Shown piece after piece: positions 1 to 12,269 of a stretch of DNA of 64,000 bases; position 1 is the first letter of the stretch; each line of letters starts with the position of its first letter. A program made the position numbers and the translations under genes. The stretch is from Flabesymbios commensalis. Taxonomy: Eukaryota; Annelida; Polychaeta; Terebellida; Flabelligeridae. Below the pieces are notes generated by a model. The model saw only the letters and a list, made by a program, of their open reading frames with translations. It ran no database searches and was not told the DNA's origin. Location: contig OZ024914.1 of NCBI GenBank assembly GCA_964017125.1, forward strand, positions 30,253,149-30,317,148. Reading direction: 5' to 3'.

Positions 1-2039
1 CTGTTCCTAGCTGTCAAGAAAAGATCGCAGGCAACCGTTTACTAAATTTACAGCTATAACAAAACACATCATTTTTGCAACGTGACTAATAATTGTATAG
101 AGACAAAGTATGAATATATACAGTATTGTATAAAAGAGTAGTAATAAGCAAATAGCTAACTATTATAATATATTGGACAGGAATACAGATATAAAAAATA
201 AAATATAAAATGATATATAAATGTATAGGAACTATAAATATTATAAATACTACAAAGATACTAGGGACGACAACAACCGCAGCTAATTTTGAAAAATAGA
301 GGTAATTTATATATAAGACTTCTATGAAAAATAAAAACTCATTGCTTCCCTCACGGATATCACGAAGCAAATAATTTCACAAATGCAGCAGGCGATAAAA
401 TAAGAAGATTGGAGGGCAGTTGTTTTGAATCTAGGTAATTTCAGCAGTGTATGCTAGTTAGAGGATCTCAAATATATAAAGAACTTACTAGTGTAAAATA
501 ACTAGAAAAATTACATTCAATAAAATTAAGTTTATATCTATAAAATAAATAAATAAATAAATAAATTATCTATCTGTAAAAACCGAAGTGGTGAATAGAA
601 CGTTTTATGTATCTTCCTGTATAATTATGACAAATCGTGATAATTATTAAGAATACACTTTGTACCGTGGCACTCCACTCTTTCTAACATTAGGAAATAT
701 TTAACATAGCATATAGATCAGTAAAAAAGGCAATTGGAAATAAAAAATATAAGAAGGTTTTCTTTTTATCAATGATAATAGTACAACCTAATATTAATGA
801 AAAAGTTTTTGCAATGAAAAGCGAAAACGAAGCTGACCTCTATTGGTTATTATGATACTGGCACCACCCAAAAAAAATACAAACGTAGATTTTGAATGAG
901 CACTATCAGTTAAGTTGACAGAATAGGGGGGGGGGTATATATGATATTATGCAGTTTTGTTTGATCTGTTAATTGCCTTTCCTTATAATAACTCCAAGAA
1001 AATTATTTCATATCTGTTTGTGATGTATGAAGCAGCTCCTGCAATCATCGTAAGAATTAAAAAAACAGTTACACCTCCAACAGAAAATATTTCCTTAAAA
1101 AAAACATCATAAAGAATTCAGCGATTACACCAATCATTTTAAGTGAAAAACGTTGCACCCACTATGTAGAATAATATGCAGTAGCTATTTTATCTCCAGT
1201 TTTGGTGCAGAAAACATATACATATTATCACGACAACGCTGTTTAACTTTATTTTAAGTGGTTATGTTGCATATTTTAAATGTGCTTGTTTAAGAATCAT
1301 TATAATGACAAGTTCGATTTCAAAGGGACATTATATATATGTTGACATGTCAATTTTGAGAATTTAATTTATATGAAGTTACATAGAATACTGATCTTAA
1401 ATAAAAATTACCAAAATAGTCAAAAACACTAAAAAAGACTAAACTAGTTCTATGTCTAAGTCGCATATTGCAATGTAAACAAAAATGACTGTATTATGCA
1501 ACACCTTATGCCACAAATTCTCACCTTCTCCGACTGACCACATGAAAGACGCCGCCCTCAATTAGTGTTTGAATTTGAGGACATGGGACATGGACGTTTT
1601 AAAATATCACGTTTCTGTGAATATTAACCGCACACACCTAATTTGTGTATCATTTTAGTCAGATATGTTCACATAATAACTAGAGTACATAAGTACGATT
1701 TCTGTAATTAAGTTCATTTTAATGACGCATACGTCTACATGGTCCACCCGTCGCCAATACATACTTATCTATCGATCTGTATTGATGGGGTGAACTGTTT
1801 TGTGTGACCAGTACTGTCAGCCTCATTCATCCGGCATATATTCTGCTATTCACCAGGTGGCACATTTTATGATCATTTTTATGACATTTCGCCCACAATA
1901 TTAATTTCCTCTGGTTGCTTTCGTCGCTTTGGATACGCGGTGGGCGTGGTTAACTTTATTTATACTGACTGAATTAGGAGCTCGTTTCGTCTCGTGACAA
2001 CTGTGCTTCCAAGAATACACATATTTCTTAAGTAGGCCT
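1..2039. other. AT-rich intergenic DNA, no gene seen
   Basis: No splice-bounded coding block or recognisable domain was found. It contains a short AAAT run at 538-566, a ten-base G run at 926-935 and a dispersed repeat copy at 1349-1545 (listed separately). The 94-residue open frame on the - strand at 86-370 is hydrophobic because the DNA is AT-rich and has no other support. Confidence 0.6.
1349..1545 (+). repeat. Dispersed repeat, copy 1 (partner at 46281-46485)
   Basis: This stretch matches 46281-46485 in the same orientation with scattered differences. Shared landmarks include TTATATGAAG, CTGATCTTAA, AAAGTCAAAAA-like runs and TGTAAACAAAA, in the same order and spacing. No terminal repeats or coding potential are visible. 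It is an old interspersed repeat of unknown class. Confidence 0.6.
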
Positions 2040-2200
2040 ACAACCGAGAGCTGGTGGGCTCCGCCTCCGATCGCCAGGGCTCAAATTTAAAATCTTGTGT
2101 CTAGTGAGCATTGTCATACGATTTATCTCACCATCGTCAGGAGGTTCTCTTGGTCCAGTTTAGCCTGCATGTACACAGAAGATCCATAAAGTACCATTCT
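2040..2200 (+). mobile_element. Degenerate SINE fragment (second tRNA-like unit and body)
   Basis: The order of landmarks follows the SINE body of the better copy at 37090-37403: a decayed CCGAGAG A-box region, CGCCAGGGCTC, TCTCACCATC, AGGAGGTTCTC, then CCAGTTTAGCCT. The first tRNA-like unit and the CATTT tail are missing. Many mismatches make it an old copy. Confidence 0.7.
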
Positions 2201-4082
2201 ATATAAATTATGATTTGCGTCATACCACGAGACAGCAAACCAATGTTGATTTAATGTTGGGTCAGCGTCGTAGACGCTCTAAAGTAAGATCGGATAAACG
2301 TATATTTTTTACTGGGATACTACTTAGCATTTGTGTTACTGCCTAGCGCAGGTCGCCTTATCACACCAAATTACCCGTCTACTTATTATATTAGTCTGTG
2401 TAATGTGCTTCAATGTTAATCAGATTAGTGTTTATATGTATTATAATAGACCGTGTATATAGACCGTGTGATTTGCTCACCTATAGATGAGATTCTGTTG
2501 TTGTTATCACTCGCTAAACTAATGCGGTTACTTTGGGTGTTTACTCAGCAGATAAGGGCCTAGATGAGCTGGGATTTGAACACACCTCTGATAAATGTCA
2601 TTGACCTGAAGCGTGACTGCTGTATTTATGCCTTAAACAACAGTAAATAGGTCAACGTCTTTTATCTTCACAGAACTTACTGTTCAATTCTGTTTTCATT
2701 GATCGTTAGAGGTTAGATATGAATCAGTGAATTTAGAATGATATAAGCTGTAGACGTAGTCACAAAAATGAAAATACTTTTCGAAACATTGCACCAGGTG
2801 ATATGATTTCGACAGGGATTACAAAGTCAAAGCTGAAAGTTAATCCACCAAAATTAAATTGCTACTGATTGCCACTGACCAACAGCGAATTAAGTTCTTA
2901 GATGCTTTCTATAGCTAATCTGTACTACGGAAACGCTATACCTAGCAAACACAAAACATTTGTGTTGCTGCTGCGTATAGCAGTGTCAAAACTCGCAACA
3001 TATAACCAAAATTTGATCAGCATGTTCGAAAGATTTGTAAGCTAAATGGTGTATTTATCATATCTGAGATCTGCGTCAAATTCGAAGACATTTTACAATG
3101 GACACGTGTTAAAATGAATATCAATTCAATTTTCAGCTGCAGACTTGCTTATTGCAAGTATCTTCTTTTCAATGTTGATTATAACCAAGCAGCTAAAAGT
3201 ATTTGCCCAGCCCGACTAGATACAATGGCTTTGGTTCTGGTTTGTCTTCCTCGTTCTATTTCTAGATCATGGGAGCTATTAAGACGAAGTCGAGCAACCA
3301 CAGCGATTAGTGTTGTGTCAGTCAGATTATTTACATAGGAAGCGAGTTTAGGATAGGACGAAACTGTAAGTTTTGCCCTGTCGATAATTTAGGTGAGAGA
3401 TTTGTTCAGTCCAGTCAATCAAGGGTAAAATATATATTACATGGGTAGATTCTTTTCAATTTACTATTCCAATGCTGTCTAATCCTGGGAGACAAGTGTA
3501 TGATTTTTTCAAAAATGTGATTATCTGGTAGTGCTGTGAGACGAGCCTTATATTTTTATCTTAATCTATCCAGTGGTCTGACTGTCAGACCTGATGCGGC
3601 AAGATGAGTATTTTATGGTTTGAGCTTGTTGTTTTAGTTTGGCAAAAGTATAGGGCGTGACAGGTGTCGCCGCAGATGGCCAGAGTAGGTGTAGAGTATT
3701 TAAGCGATTTTTCCAAACGAGTCCAAGACTAGATGATTAGCTTTGAAATTTACAATTATTTTAAAGTTTTAATATAACGATCCTAAGGCACAATCAGTCA
3801 AACAGGAAATAGCAATGGGTATCACTTACAGTTATCACGCAATGTGAAAAGCATTTCGTGTATCGAGTATATGCCGTATTATGCTGTTCGTAATAGCATG
3901 ATTACTTGCGCAGGCGATGAATAATCAGTTAATGGTTCACGGGTGGAAAAACATATACTACACACGCGCCGGAATACCCAACAAAAATAAGAAGTAAGTC
4001 AAAGAGCAAAAGTTGCATTTTTTCATGGCACGTGCGTACAATACTTATAGTAATCACTAGAAATGACATTTTTAGTCACCCT
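2201..4082. other. No gene seen
   Basis: AT-rich single-copy-looking DNA. A decayed half of the CCCAGCAAACAC palindrome family lies near 2230-2285 (AATGTTGGGTCAGCGTCGTAG). A 74-codon open frame at 3114-3338 has no domain, splice or neighbour support and is treated as chance. Confidence 0.5.
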
Positions 4083-4330
4083 TTAACCCTTTAACCGCCA
4101 AATTATTCAATTGGAATTTTCACCCACTTGAAGTTGTGTCTCGCTGACGCGATCCACAACTTCAAGTGAGTGAAAATTATTCAGATTTGACAAAATGAGG
4201 ATCAACAAATTTCAAATCTTGCTGATAAATGTCACTTTTTATCTTTCACAGGTTTAAAAGTTGATATGTAATGTGCTAATAAAAAAATGTAAAAAACGAA
4301 TATGGACGGCACCGGCGGTTAAAGTGTTAA
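4083..4330 (+). mobile_element. TTAA-ended MITE, family 1, copy 1
   Basis: The 248-bp element starts TTAACCCTTTAACCGCC and ends GGCGGTTAAAGTGTTAA, giving 17-bp imperfect terminal inverted repeats that include TTAA. Just inside the left end is a long hairpin whose arms carry TTTTCACCCACTTGAAGTTG and its complement around a TCGCTGACGCGA loop. Three more copies in this window (26569, 43915, 44421) share ends, hairpin and length. TTAA targets and CCCT-type termini are typical of piggyBac-type transposons, so this is probably a non-autonomous relative. The family name is inference. Confidence 0.8.
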
Positions 4331-4818
4331 AGCTTTAAGCGTTAATAACGACTATAATCGGTTTTAATCTGTATTATTAGCAGGTTAATAATCACAGTTA
4401 TTGGGATTCAATGTTTAAACATCACGATTTACAAATACTTATCTGAAATTAACAAATATGGGTAATTTTCATCCACTTGAAGTTGTCTAGAAATGAAATT
4501 TTTAGTCACCCCTTAAAGCGTTAAGCGTTAACAACGACTATAATTGATTTTACTGATAAATGTCACTTTTTATCTTTCACAGGTTTAAAAGTTGATATGT
4601 AATGTGCTAATAAAAAAATGTAAAAAACGAATATGGACGGCACCGGCGGTTAAAGTGTTAAAGCTTTAAGCGTTAATAACGACTATAATCGGTTTTAATC
4701 TGTATTATTAGCAGGTTAATAATCACAGTTATTGGGATTCAATGTTTAAACATCACGATTTACAAATACTTATATGAAATTAACAAATATGGGTAATTTC
4801 CATCCACTTGAAGTTGTC
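4222..4818. repeat. Recent tandem duplication overlapping a MITE
   Basis: Bases 4222-4487 are repeated at 4553-4818 (offset 331) with only about two differences seen by eye. The repeated block includes the right half of the MITE at 4083-4330 and the following unique sequence up to CACTTGAAGTTGTC. The 65-base connector resembles the DNA just before the MITE. The near-identity points to a young duplication. Confidence 0.85.
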
Positions 4819-5167
4819 GGTCGCGATGGCGAGATACATCTTTGAGTATGTGAAAAAATTAATTAAATAACTTGGCGAAGGATTTAAAATATATCAACTT
4901 GGCTATAGCTTGATTGTGATAAAGCATGAATGAAGTTTAAATATGAGGAGTTAAATGGGAGGAAGAAATTGAAAGAGAAAGATTAGAAGGTTTTAAAATT
5001 TAAAGAAGCGTTATTTTTAGGCCTGCACTCAATAGATCCATATGAATCTTCATTCACTATTATTTTCGCGCTAATCATAATGTGAATTGCTCCGAGAATC
5101 TGAGAACGTAGACGCGTGACCTACGCTAATCTTTAGAGCTATCACTTATATGCGCACGGACCCGATA
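4819..5167. other. No gene seen
   Basis: AT-rich DNA between the tandem duplication and the next palindrome. No open frame with domain support, no repeats recognised. Confidence 0.5.
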
Positions 5168-5270
5168 CCCAGTAAGCACAAAGTATAACTTTTGTACAAT
5201 GTTGGTACAACGTCAAAGACGTTGGGCCGATCTTGTACAAATGTAATACAAATGTTTTGTGTTTACCGGG
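5168..5270. mobile_element. CCCAG...CTGGG palindrome element
   Basis: About 103 bp reading CCCAGTAAGCACAAAG at the left and TTTTGTGTTTACCGGG at the right, with a central AACGTCAAAGACGTT. The whole unit is a near-complete foldback. It belongs to a family with good copies at 46931, 49047, 52913 and 61236. No coding capacity; it behaves like a very short MITE. Confidence 0.75.
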
Positions 5271-5289
5271 TGGCTCATTTAGTCTGATT

Positions 5290-5480
5290 GTGGCTCGGAG
5301 CTTAGAGGTAATGGTTTCTAATCCCGGCCGGGTCGGATGTTCGTCATTGAGGTAGTGCATGAGCTTGCACAGTGCTCCCAAATGTGCAAATGTATGGATT
5401 GTGTATTGCTGTATATGGTAATACACTATAAAGATCTTTGAAGTCAATGGTTCGAGATGATCTTTGGCGAACGCCGGCAA
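5290..5480 (+). mobile_element. Possible tRNA-derived SINE fragment
   Basis: GTGGCTCGGAGCTTAGAGG followed by GGTTTCTAATCCCGGCCGGG resembles a degenerate A box and B box of a tRNA-derived SINE, and CACTATAAAGATCT follows downstream. The A-to-B spacing looks shortened, and there are no clear target-site repeats. It is different from the dimeric SINE family elsewhere in this window. Confidence 0.35.
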
Positions 5481-6314
5481 CCTTTCCTAAGTATGGCCGA
5501 TTTACATTACCACGTTAGGGGTCGATGTCTGCCTTCGTTCGATAGCTCGTTTACCTCCGTCAATCTGATAAAAGTTGAATATATATAGAGTTATTGGCAG
5601 CTGACATTATGTAATAATTATGTTCCTTTTACATGTCATCAATGTATTAATCTTTGATATTCAGTACTGGAAACATTTGGTAGATTACGACTTAGACGGC
5701 ACATGACAGCGAATGGGTATGCCGTAATAAATGTGAATGATTGTGTACGTAAAAACAAAAGTCTTATCAACGGTCAAAGTTGATAAAACCGTTACTGAAT
5801 CTCTCCCCTTCTAAATTATCTGGAAGCGTTCCGCATATAATTACATTGGATTTTGAGGAAAAAATTTCAATGATAACGTTCAGTTTAGGTCTAAATGAAG
5901 ACACATTGCATAACGAATTACAAATGAGTGGATGGATGTGGCCGTACGTCGCTTTCTGTACTCTGTGGCAATATCGCGAAATTCTCGGTCGAAATTCAGA
6001 TTATACCAGATCATATCTAGATTCATTGTAAATTATTTTAAGTATTCTTTATATTGCTTGTAACACAGTCACTCCAGAACTTAAGCAGTTTCGAATTATT
6101 TGTAGCACTACGCACTCCAGAACTTGAAACGTTTTGAATAGCTTTGAAATTATCTGACACTAAACCAATGGTCCCTTGATCCGACTAACTTGTAGGCAGC
6201 TTATGTGTAGTATTATTTAACAAAGAATATGGTAATTTCATAATACTAACAATACTTTTTATTGTCAACAGGCATGGGCCTATATTTTTTGTCAAAGAAA
6301 TGTTAAATGATATA
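5481..6314. other. No supported gene; one unplaced 83-codon open frame
   Basis: The open frame at 5780-6031 (+) starts MIKPLLNLS and ends SYLDSL. It is less AT-driven than most frames here and contains GWMWPYVAFC, but I recognise no family. There is no clear promoter, splice site or poly(A) signal, so I do not call it a gene. Confidence 0.4.
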
Positions 6315-7190
6315 TATTTACTACGTTAAATTGTCAATGTTTTATGCAATTAATAGTCTAGCGGCAACATTCCCCGAAATATAGCTACCCAATTAGCGAC
6401 ATGAGCTTCAATAAAACATACAAGTTATAAATATGGGCCAGTGACCTCAAAATCAAAATTGACATAAACTATAAAAAGCCATTTATAAACTGTTTTGCGG
6501 AAACAAAAGTACAAGAAATTAATAATTTAATGAGATAATACATCTACATGTATTTACGAGGTAAATTTAAAACAGTAATTATTGATAACATGAATGAATT
6601 ACGGTAACTGTAGCATGTAGTTCTCCCAGAATTAAAGTCGCATTCAGGTTATATTTAAAAATAACGTTGTCACAACGTTATGATGACATTATGCAGTCGA
6701 TATTGGAGAAACACACATGTCTATTCTAAACATGGAATAATTGGAAAACATATTTTTTAGTGTACAGTGTATGATTTGTATCTGCATACTCGAATATTTA
6801 ATATGTTATTGTTTTGTAACGTTAAAATAACGCTATCACAAAGTTATAGCATAACTAATCAACATAATAATATGAATGATGTTATACTATTTCTGACCAA
6901 CGAACATAAAACCAAGACTGTTTATGATACAGCTATTTTCGAAACACATTTTCTGTTTCTCACAGTTTATTGAAATATTGAAATTGTTTACACGTCAACA
7001 CGAAAAGAAAGAAGGGTTATCATATCCTTTTTAAAAAGGCTATATTGTATCATAAAATGGCTTTCATCGTCAATTGTTGGCTCTTACTCCTTCACCATCA
7101 GCATACGGCATTGGGCTAACGTAAAATAACTAATATTTTCACGCCTCCAGAATACGGCCTTGGGCTGAAATTAAAGTATACCTTTGAATA

Positions 7191-7570
7191 ATTAGATGGA
7201 CTAACCCAGGCTAAAATCAGAAAAAAAATCGGTGATTTTATTTTGGCTCCTTAATATGTTCATATGATGTGAACATGTCCATAGACTAGAACTGCAAAAG
7301 TTTTTTTTAATTTTTGTGCTGCGTATTTACCAGTTAAGCTGGATATAGAGACGAAATTCCCTTATTTTTTATTTTTGACATGGTTGTCCAAAATAATAAA
7401 TCAGGAATTTCGTCTCTATTTCTAGCCCAACTGGTAAATGCGCAGCACAAAAAGTAAAAAAAACTTTTACAGTTCTAGTCTAAGGACATGTTTACATCAT
7501 AATTATGGTCATATTAATAAGCCGGCATCGCGATTTTTTTATGATTTTAGACCTGGGCTAGTCCCTTTAA
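7191..7570. mobile_element. TTAA-ended foldback MITE in left arm
   Basis: A 380-bp element that is almost wholly palindromic, with ends of the form TTAAAGGGACTAGCCCAGG in inverted orientation and TTAA (or its mutated form TTAG) at both borders. Inner landmarks ACCAGTTAAGCTGGATATAG and GCCCAACTGGTAAATGCG mirror each other. The counterpart in the right arm is 17599-17983. Confidence 0.8.
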
Positions 7571-7640
7571 CTAAAGATTAAAATATTTTGTTACACGATC
7601 TCTTTAATTACCTCAAATTACATCTACCATTAGCTACATT

Positions 7641-7868
7641 TTACCCTTTCAGCGCGTTGACCAACTTTTGACGTCAGATTTCTGACGTCAAAAGTCGATC
7701 CCCGCACTGAAAGAGTAAACTATTTATAACGCAGACCAATAGTAGACCCATAACATAGGTATTCAAATGAAGCAGAAAGAGCCAAGTAAACAATCTATTA
7801 TGATGGCAAATAAAAAAAAACCTTTGGTCTCCATGATGTATAGAAAATATTTCACTGCTGTAAGCGTG
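7641..7868 (-). mobile_element. TTAA-type MITE, family 2 (TGACGTCA hairpin), left arm
   Basis: The right end of the family (here on the left because the copy is inverted) is a hairpin, TTTTGACGTCAGA / TCTGACGTCAAAA, bordered by CCCTTTCAGCGC. The body includes TTCAAATGAAGC and GGTCTCCATGATG in antisense. It matches 12030-12269, 17300-17527 and 51236-51460 in layout. Confidence 0.7.
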
Positions 7869-8544
7869 AAGACAGTGCCCATTAATAACATGATACATCG
7901 GCAGTCGAGAATATGTTTACGTAGTGCAGCATTTGTCATATAACAGGAAAGAAATCACCTTGACTGACACCTTAATAAACACAAGTTGACGCGATGCTGG
8001 TTTAATGTTGTTCCGGCATCGCAAACGCTTGTCCAGCATTGGGTTAGTGTCTTGTTTTTGGTAGAAGCGTTCCTCAAGTAGATCTAATTAACTGTTGATC
8101 TTGAGCATTATAAATATAGACGAAGGACAAGGACGTAACTGGAGCCTAATTAATTGAGGTTTGCCAATATAGCGATCGTCGAACCGGGAGTCAATTAGCT
8201 AGATTATTTCTGTTTACATCCAGAATCGTGATAATAGTTAATGACCCAGTGATGTAGCTATTGGAAGAAATTACCATTTTTGCCCGGATGATCAGTACAT
8301 GTAGGCTTACTTGATCGATATTTGATCCTGATATAGAGCAGTCAATTCTGGCAAGGATAACACCTAATTAACATATAATTAGTATTCATAAGTAGCAAAA
8401 CCATGAAAAAATCCACAAAAAATAATATCTCAAGAATCGGTATATCGATTTTAATGATCTTGAGTTCTGTTATTTAATCATCGTATAGCCTCCACGATAA
8501 AAATATTCCTGATATGATTGGTGGTCAAGGTCATGTCATGCCCT

Positions 8545-8940
8545 CAAAATACTTCCAATAATTAAATTGTTTAAAGTAAAATACAGAAAACATCAGTGCA
8601 AGCAACTGTGAGAAAAACAGAGTCAGTACTGAATTGACTTTGAAGATGGCCTTGAATCACCAAAATAATGTAATAATTTGAATTTACAGTCAAAATCCCA
8701 TGAAAAAGAGGTATTACACACGTGCCTAACATGTTTTGTTAAAAATGATATTTTCCCTTACTTGACTTTGCTATTGCCTTTTTGATCTTAAATATCACCT
8801 TGAATAAACAAAATAATTTCAGAAATGGATTGTCCAGTTAAAATTACATGGAATTCAGGTATTACACTTGTTCTCAGCTTCATTTGTTAAAAAATAATAT
8901 TTGACATTGTAGCCATGGAGTTATTTGACCTTGTGTCTTA
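8545..8940 (-). repeat. AGGTCA satellite remnant in left arm
   Basis: Landmarks of the satellite at 21.0-21.9 kb occur here in antisense: GGCCTTGAATCACCAAAATAA, CCCATGAAAAAGAGGTATTA, and TTGTTAAAAATGATATTTTC. About two to three monomers of roughly 150 bp are present. The same block lies at about 16220-16620 in the right arm. Confidence 0.7.
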
Positions 8941-9612
8941 AATTTTTTTTTCTTATCCTGGGCTCACTGGAGCACATAAGGAATGAGATAAAATAGTCGT
9001 TTGCTTTTAACCATTCAGTTTATTAGAACTGTTTTCTAGACCACTAATTGGATATGGCCGCCAGTCTATCATGATGATAGATGATAGATGACATATCCTG
9101 CCATATATATATATTTGTCATGTAATGCAAAATGTGGCGGGATTTATTCTTCCAAACGATATATGCATCTTATCTGCGTTGACCACTGTTTATATATCAC
9201 AAGTAACGGTGTAGAGATTACACGTTTCTTCAAATGTAAGATTAGTGTAGAGCTCATGCTGACCTCAGAGCGGGGGTTTACCTGAGCGACATCTATGTGT
9301 GGAGAATGTATAGAGCTATGAAAGTTCAGATTAAAAAAGTACTAATGTATCCCATTTTCTATGCGGATTGTCTATTAGTATTCCCGGGCATATTACTAAT
9401 GTTATGAAAACATGGAGAATTTGCGGGGTTCCAGTTTAAATAATAAATATATATCATATTTACACATTGAGTCACGTGACATAAACATGATAAAGAACAT
9501 AGTAATTATCGTGGATATCGAATGAATTACTACATTTCTACAGCGCCTAATGCCGCTTTAAAGTGTATTCACTTTTTTGGACTGGGATCAGTGGTTGGCC
9601 TTTCATAACACA

Positions 9613-9672
9613 AAGTTTAGCCTATATGTGCACAAAAGTGACCCAAACTCATTCATTTCATTTATTTCATAA
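9613..9672 (+). mobile_element. SINE 3' tail fragment
   Basis: Only the last part of the SINE is present: AGTTTAGCCTATATGTGCAC, AAAAGTGACCCAAAC and a CATTT-type tail. Its upstream SINE body is absent. Confidence 0.6.
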
Positions 9673-10031
9673 CGCGAAGCTAAGACATTTCAATTATACC
9701 AGGATAATGCATAGCGAAGGATCTGCATTCGTTGTTGGTTAATTATGGTTAATTAAGATTACAGTTATATGTCAAGGTTATGAACAAAGGCGGTAGTCCA
9801 GTGGGGTTGATGCACTGCAAATTGAAAATCACTGAATAATAATACACGACTTGCAAAACCTTTGTACAGCTACGCCTGTATAAATCCTTGTACTGCTACG
9901 CCCGTATCGTTGTCAAGTAAAAATGATAATTAATGCCACAAAAATTGGCAAAATTGTTTAATGAAAATACTCAGTACATCAAATAAAACAATATTGCAGC
10001 TGTCCATCTCTGATATATATAGAATAAGTTG

Positions 10032-10069
10032 TCATCATTTGAAGCTGGAATTCTAGCTTCAAATGATGA
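10032..10069. repeat. Perfect 15-bp hairpin
   Basis: TCATCATTTGAAGCT is followed after eight bases by AGCTTCAAATGATGA. It resembles the stem seen in the MITE at 62068-62316 (CATTTGGAGCTT / AACTTCAAATG), so it may be a deletion remnant of that family. Confidence 0.6.
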
Positions 10070-10140
10070 AACACTGTAACAAACAATAATACTTTTATTA
10101 TGTTATTTGGTGGATCCCGTATTCTTTCTCGTGTCCGTGT

Positions 10141-10898
<758 letters not shown>

Positions 10899-11290
10899 CT
10901 TCCATAGCGCCTATATCCTCAGCGGACCGAGCTCAGAGGCACACAAATCCTTAGCGTGATTATGTGTCATAATCGAGGCCAAAGCAGGTTCGTGAACAGG
11001 GAGCCGGGCTGCTGAGGGATTAGGGCGGAAAAGCCAGATCAAATAGGTGCGATTTAAATAATTTCCGGAATGTTAAGATTGTTTCAGCATTACGTATTGG
11101 CACAGGCAGAGCGTTTCATAAGGCTGGACCAGATATAAAGATAGCTCTTGACCCAGTCTCAGTCTTTATACGAGGAACAACAAATCTATTTGAATTTGTG
11201 GAGCGTACATATTTTGAGCATTTCGGCCGAACAAGTAAGTTAGCCAGATACGCAGGTTGGTTATGTCAGGGGCGGATCTAGCTTTTCAGT
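10899..11290. other. Unidentified dispersed-repeat-like segment
   Basis: Directly after the ATCA array comes CTTCCATAGCGCCTATATCC and then GGCAGAGCGTTTCATAAGGC. Sequence of this style is common in marine invertebrate genomes as interspersed repeats, often next to microsatellites. I cannot name the family. A G-rich run with quadruplex potential follows at 11291-11314. Confidence 0.35.
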
Positions 11291-11493
11291 GGGGGGGGTG
11301 GGGGAGGGGGGGGGTTGAAATTTGTCCAAAAATATATATTACTGTAAATGTGTCGAGGGGCCTGCCCCCCGGGAAAATTTTTGATTTCCAAAGGTTTTCT
11401 CATGCAATCTAAGGCATATTGGGCGCTGTTTCTCAATCAGTATATCACCAAATCAGAAGGAAACCCCCTAAATAAGGTGATGATTTTTTTTCT

Positions 11494-11566
11494 GAGTTGA
11501 AATTCGAGCCCTGGCGGTCTGATGCCGATCACGCTAAGTCTCGGTCACGGAGGCTCTGCACAATAC
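11494..11566 (-). mobile_element. SINE fragment, antisense
   Basis: GAAATTCGAGCCCTGGCGGT followed by TCTCGGTCACGGAGGCTC is the antisense of the second tRNA-like unit of the SINE family. Both 5' and 3' parts are missing. Confidence 0.75.
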
Positions 11567-11593
11567 ACTGTTTGCACGATTTTGCGCATAAGG

Positions 11594-11731
11594 AGGACTC
11601 CCAACTAAATAGTTCAGTTTTAATCACTGGGTGGCGTGTTGTAATAGGAAAGAGTGTGACGGGACTCCCAACTAAATAGTTCAGCTTTTAGACATTGTGT
11701 GGCGTGTTGCTATTGGGAAAGGTGTATATGG
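11594..11731. repeat. Dispersed repeat with internal duplication (partner 44186-44302)
   Basis: ACTCCCAACTAAATAGTTCA occurs twice (near 11597 and 11664), each followed by a GTGGCGTGTTG motif. The same order, TCACTG...GGCGTGTTG...GACTCCCAACTA...GTTGCTATTGGGAAAGGTGTA, is found at 44186-44302. No coding potential was seen. Confidence 0.65.
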
Positions 11732-12029
11732 AATCTTTACGAATGTGCTAGAAGAAAGTACTCACACTTCAAGAAAACATTTAGTATTGGTTCAGAGCAC
11801 CCACCCACCAACCCATCCTCTCAAAACGTAGCGTGGGATATGATAAAACACATGGTTTTCCGTAACTTTTTTTTATGGAAAAAAATGCAATTTTCCATGC
11901 CCCAGGTAAGCGGTCATAGTCTGACGCCTACAGACATTAGATTCTGACGTCCAAAGTCGATTCCCGGGCTGAAAGGGTTAAATGTTTCATTAAAAAATAG
12001 GCTGCGGGGATTGTATTTAATTGCGAAAC

Positions 12030-12269
12030 TTAACCCTTAAAGCGCTGAATTAATTTGTAAAAACATCGCAACCAAAGGGTGTTTTTCAATTTGAAATCAC
12101 CATAAATGTCTTAGTTTCTGATTCATTTGAATACCTATGTTATGGATCTACGGCCATTAGGAATATTTTTATTCTTCCAGCGCGGGGATCGACTTTAGTC
12201 GTCAGAATCTGACGTCTACAGACGTCAGATTCTGACGACTAAAGTCGATCCCCGCGCTGGAAGGGTGAA
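12030..12269 (+). mobile_element. TTAA-type MITE, family 2, full copy
   Basis: The 240-bp element starts TTAACCCTTAAAGCGCTGAA and ends CCCCGCGCTGGAAGGGTGAA. It contains the family body (TTTTTCAATTTGAAATCACC, CATTTGAATACCTATGTTAT, CTACGGCCATTA) and a right-end hairpin made of GGGGATCGACTTTAGTCGTC and its complement around AGACGTC. Compare 51236-51460 and the two inverted-repeat copies. Confidence 0.8.

Larger units (their letters stand above)
6315..9225 (+). repeat. Left arm of a giant inverted repeat
   Basis: This 2.9-kb block reappears as its reverse complement at 15937-18868. The outer edge is near TTACTACGTTAAATTGTCAA, the inner edge at GTAGAGATTACACGT (ending 9225). In a stretch of about 420 bases compared by eye I counted roughly 3% differences. 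The arm carries its own nested elements: a TTAA-ended foldback (7191-7570), a TGACGTCA hairpin MITE (7641-7868) and an AGGTCA-type satellite remnant (about 8545-8940). Small open frames at 6767-6973 and 9088-9285 are repeated in the other arm only because the DNA is duplicated. Confidence 0.93.
9226..10140. other. Inverted-repeat spacer, left part; no gene
   Basis: Contains a SINE tail (9613-9672; TTTAGCCTATATGTGCACAA then TTCATTTCATTTATTTCAT), a short CTACGCCTGTA / CTACGCCCGTA duplication near 9850-9905, and a small perfect hairpin at 10032-10069. No coding signal. Confidence 0.55.

Noticed and set aside
86-370. 94-codon hydrophobic open frame on the - strand
   Set aside because: Composition follows the AT-rich DNA; no domain, promoter or splice support.
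5142-5480. 112-codon open frame on the - strand
   Set aside because: It crosses a palindrome element and a SINE-like segment and has no recognisable domain.
5780-6031. 83-codon open frame containing GWMWPYVAFC
   Set aside because: Looks less random than most but has no family match, start context or conservation evidence that I can judge.
6767-6973. 68-codon frame repeated at 18194-18406
   Set aside because: It is kept in both places because the whole 2.9-kb arm is duplicated, and the C-termini differ; not evidence of a gene.
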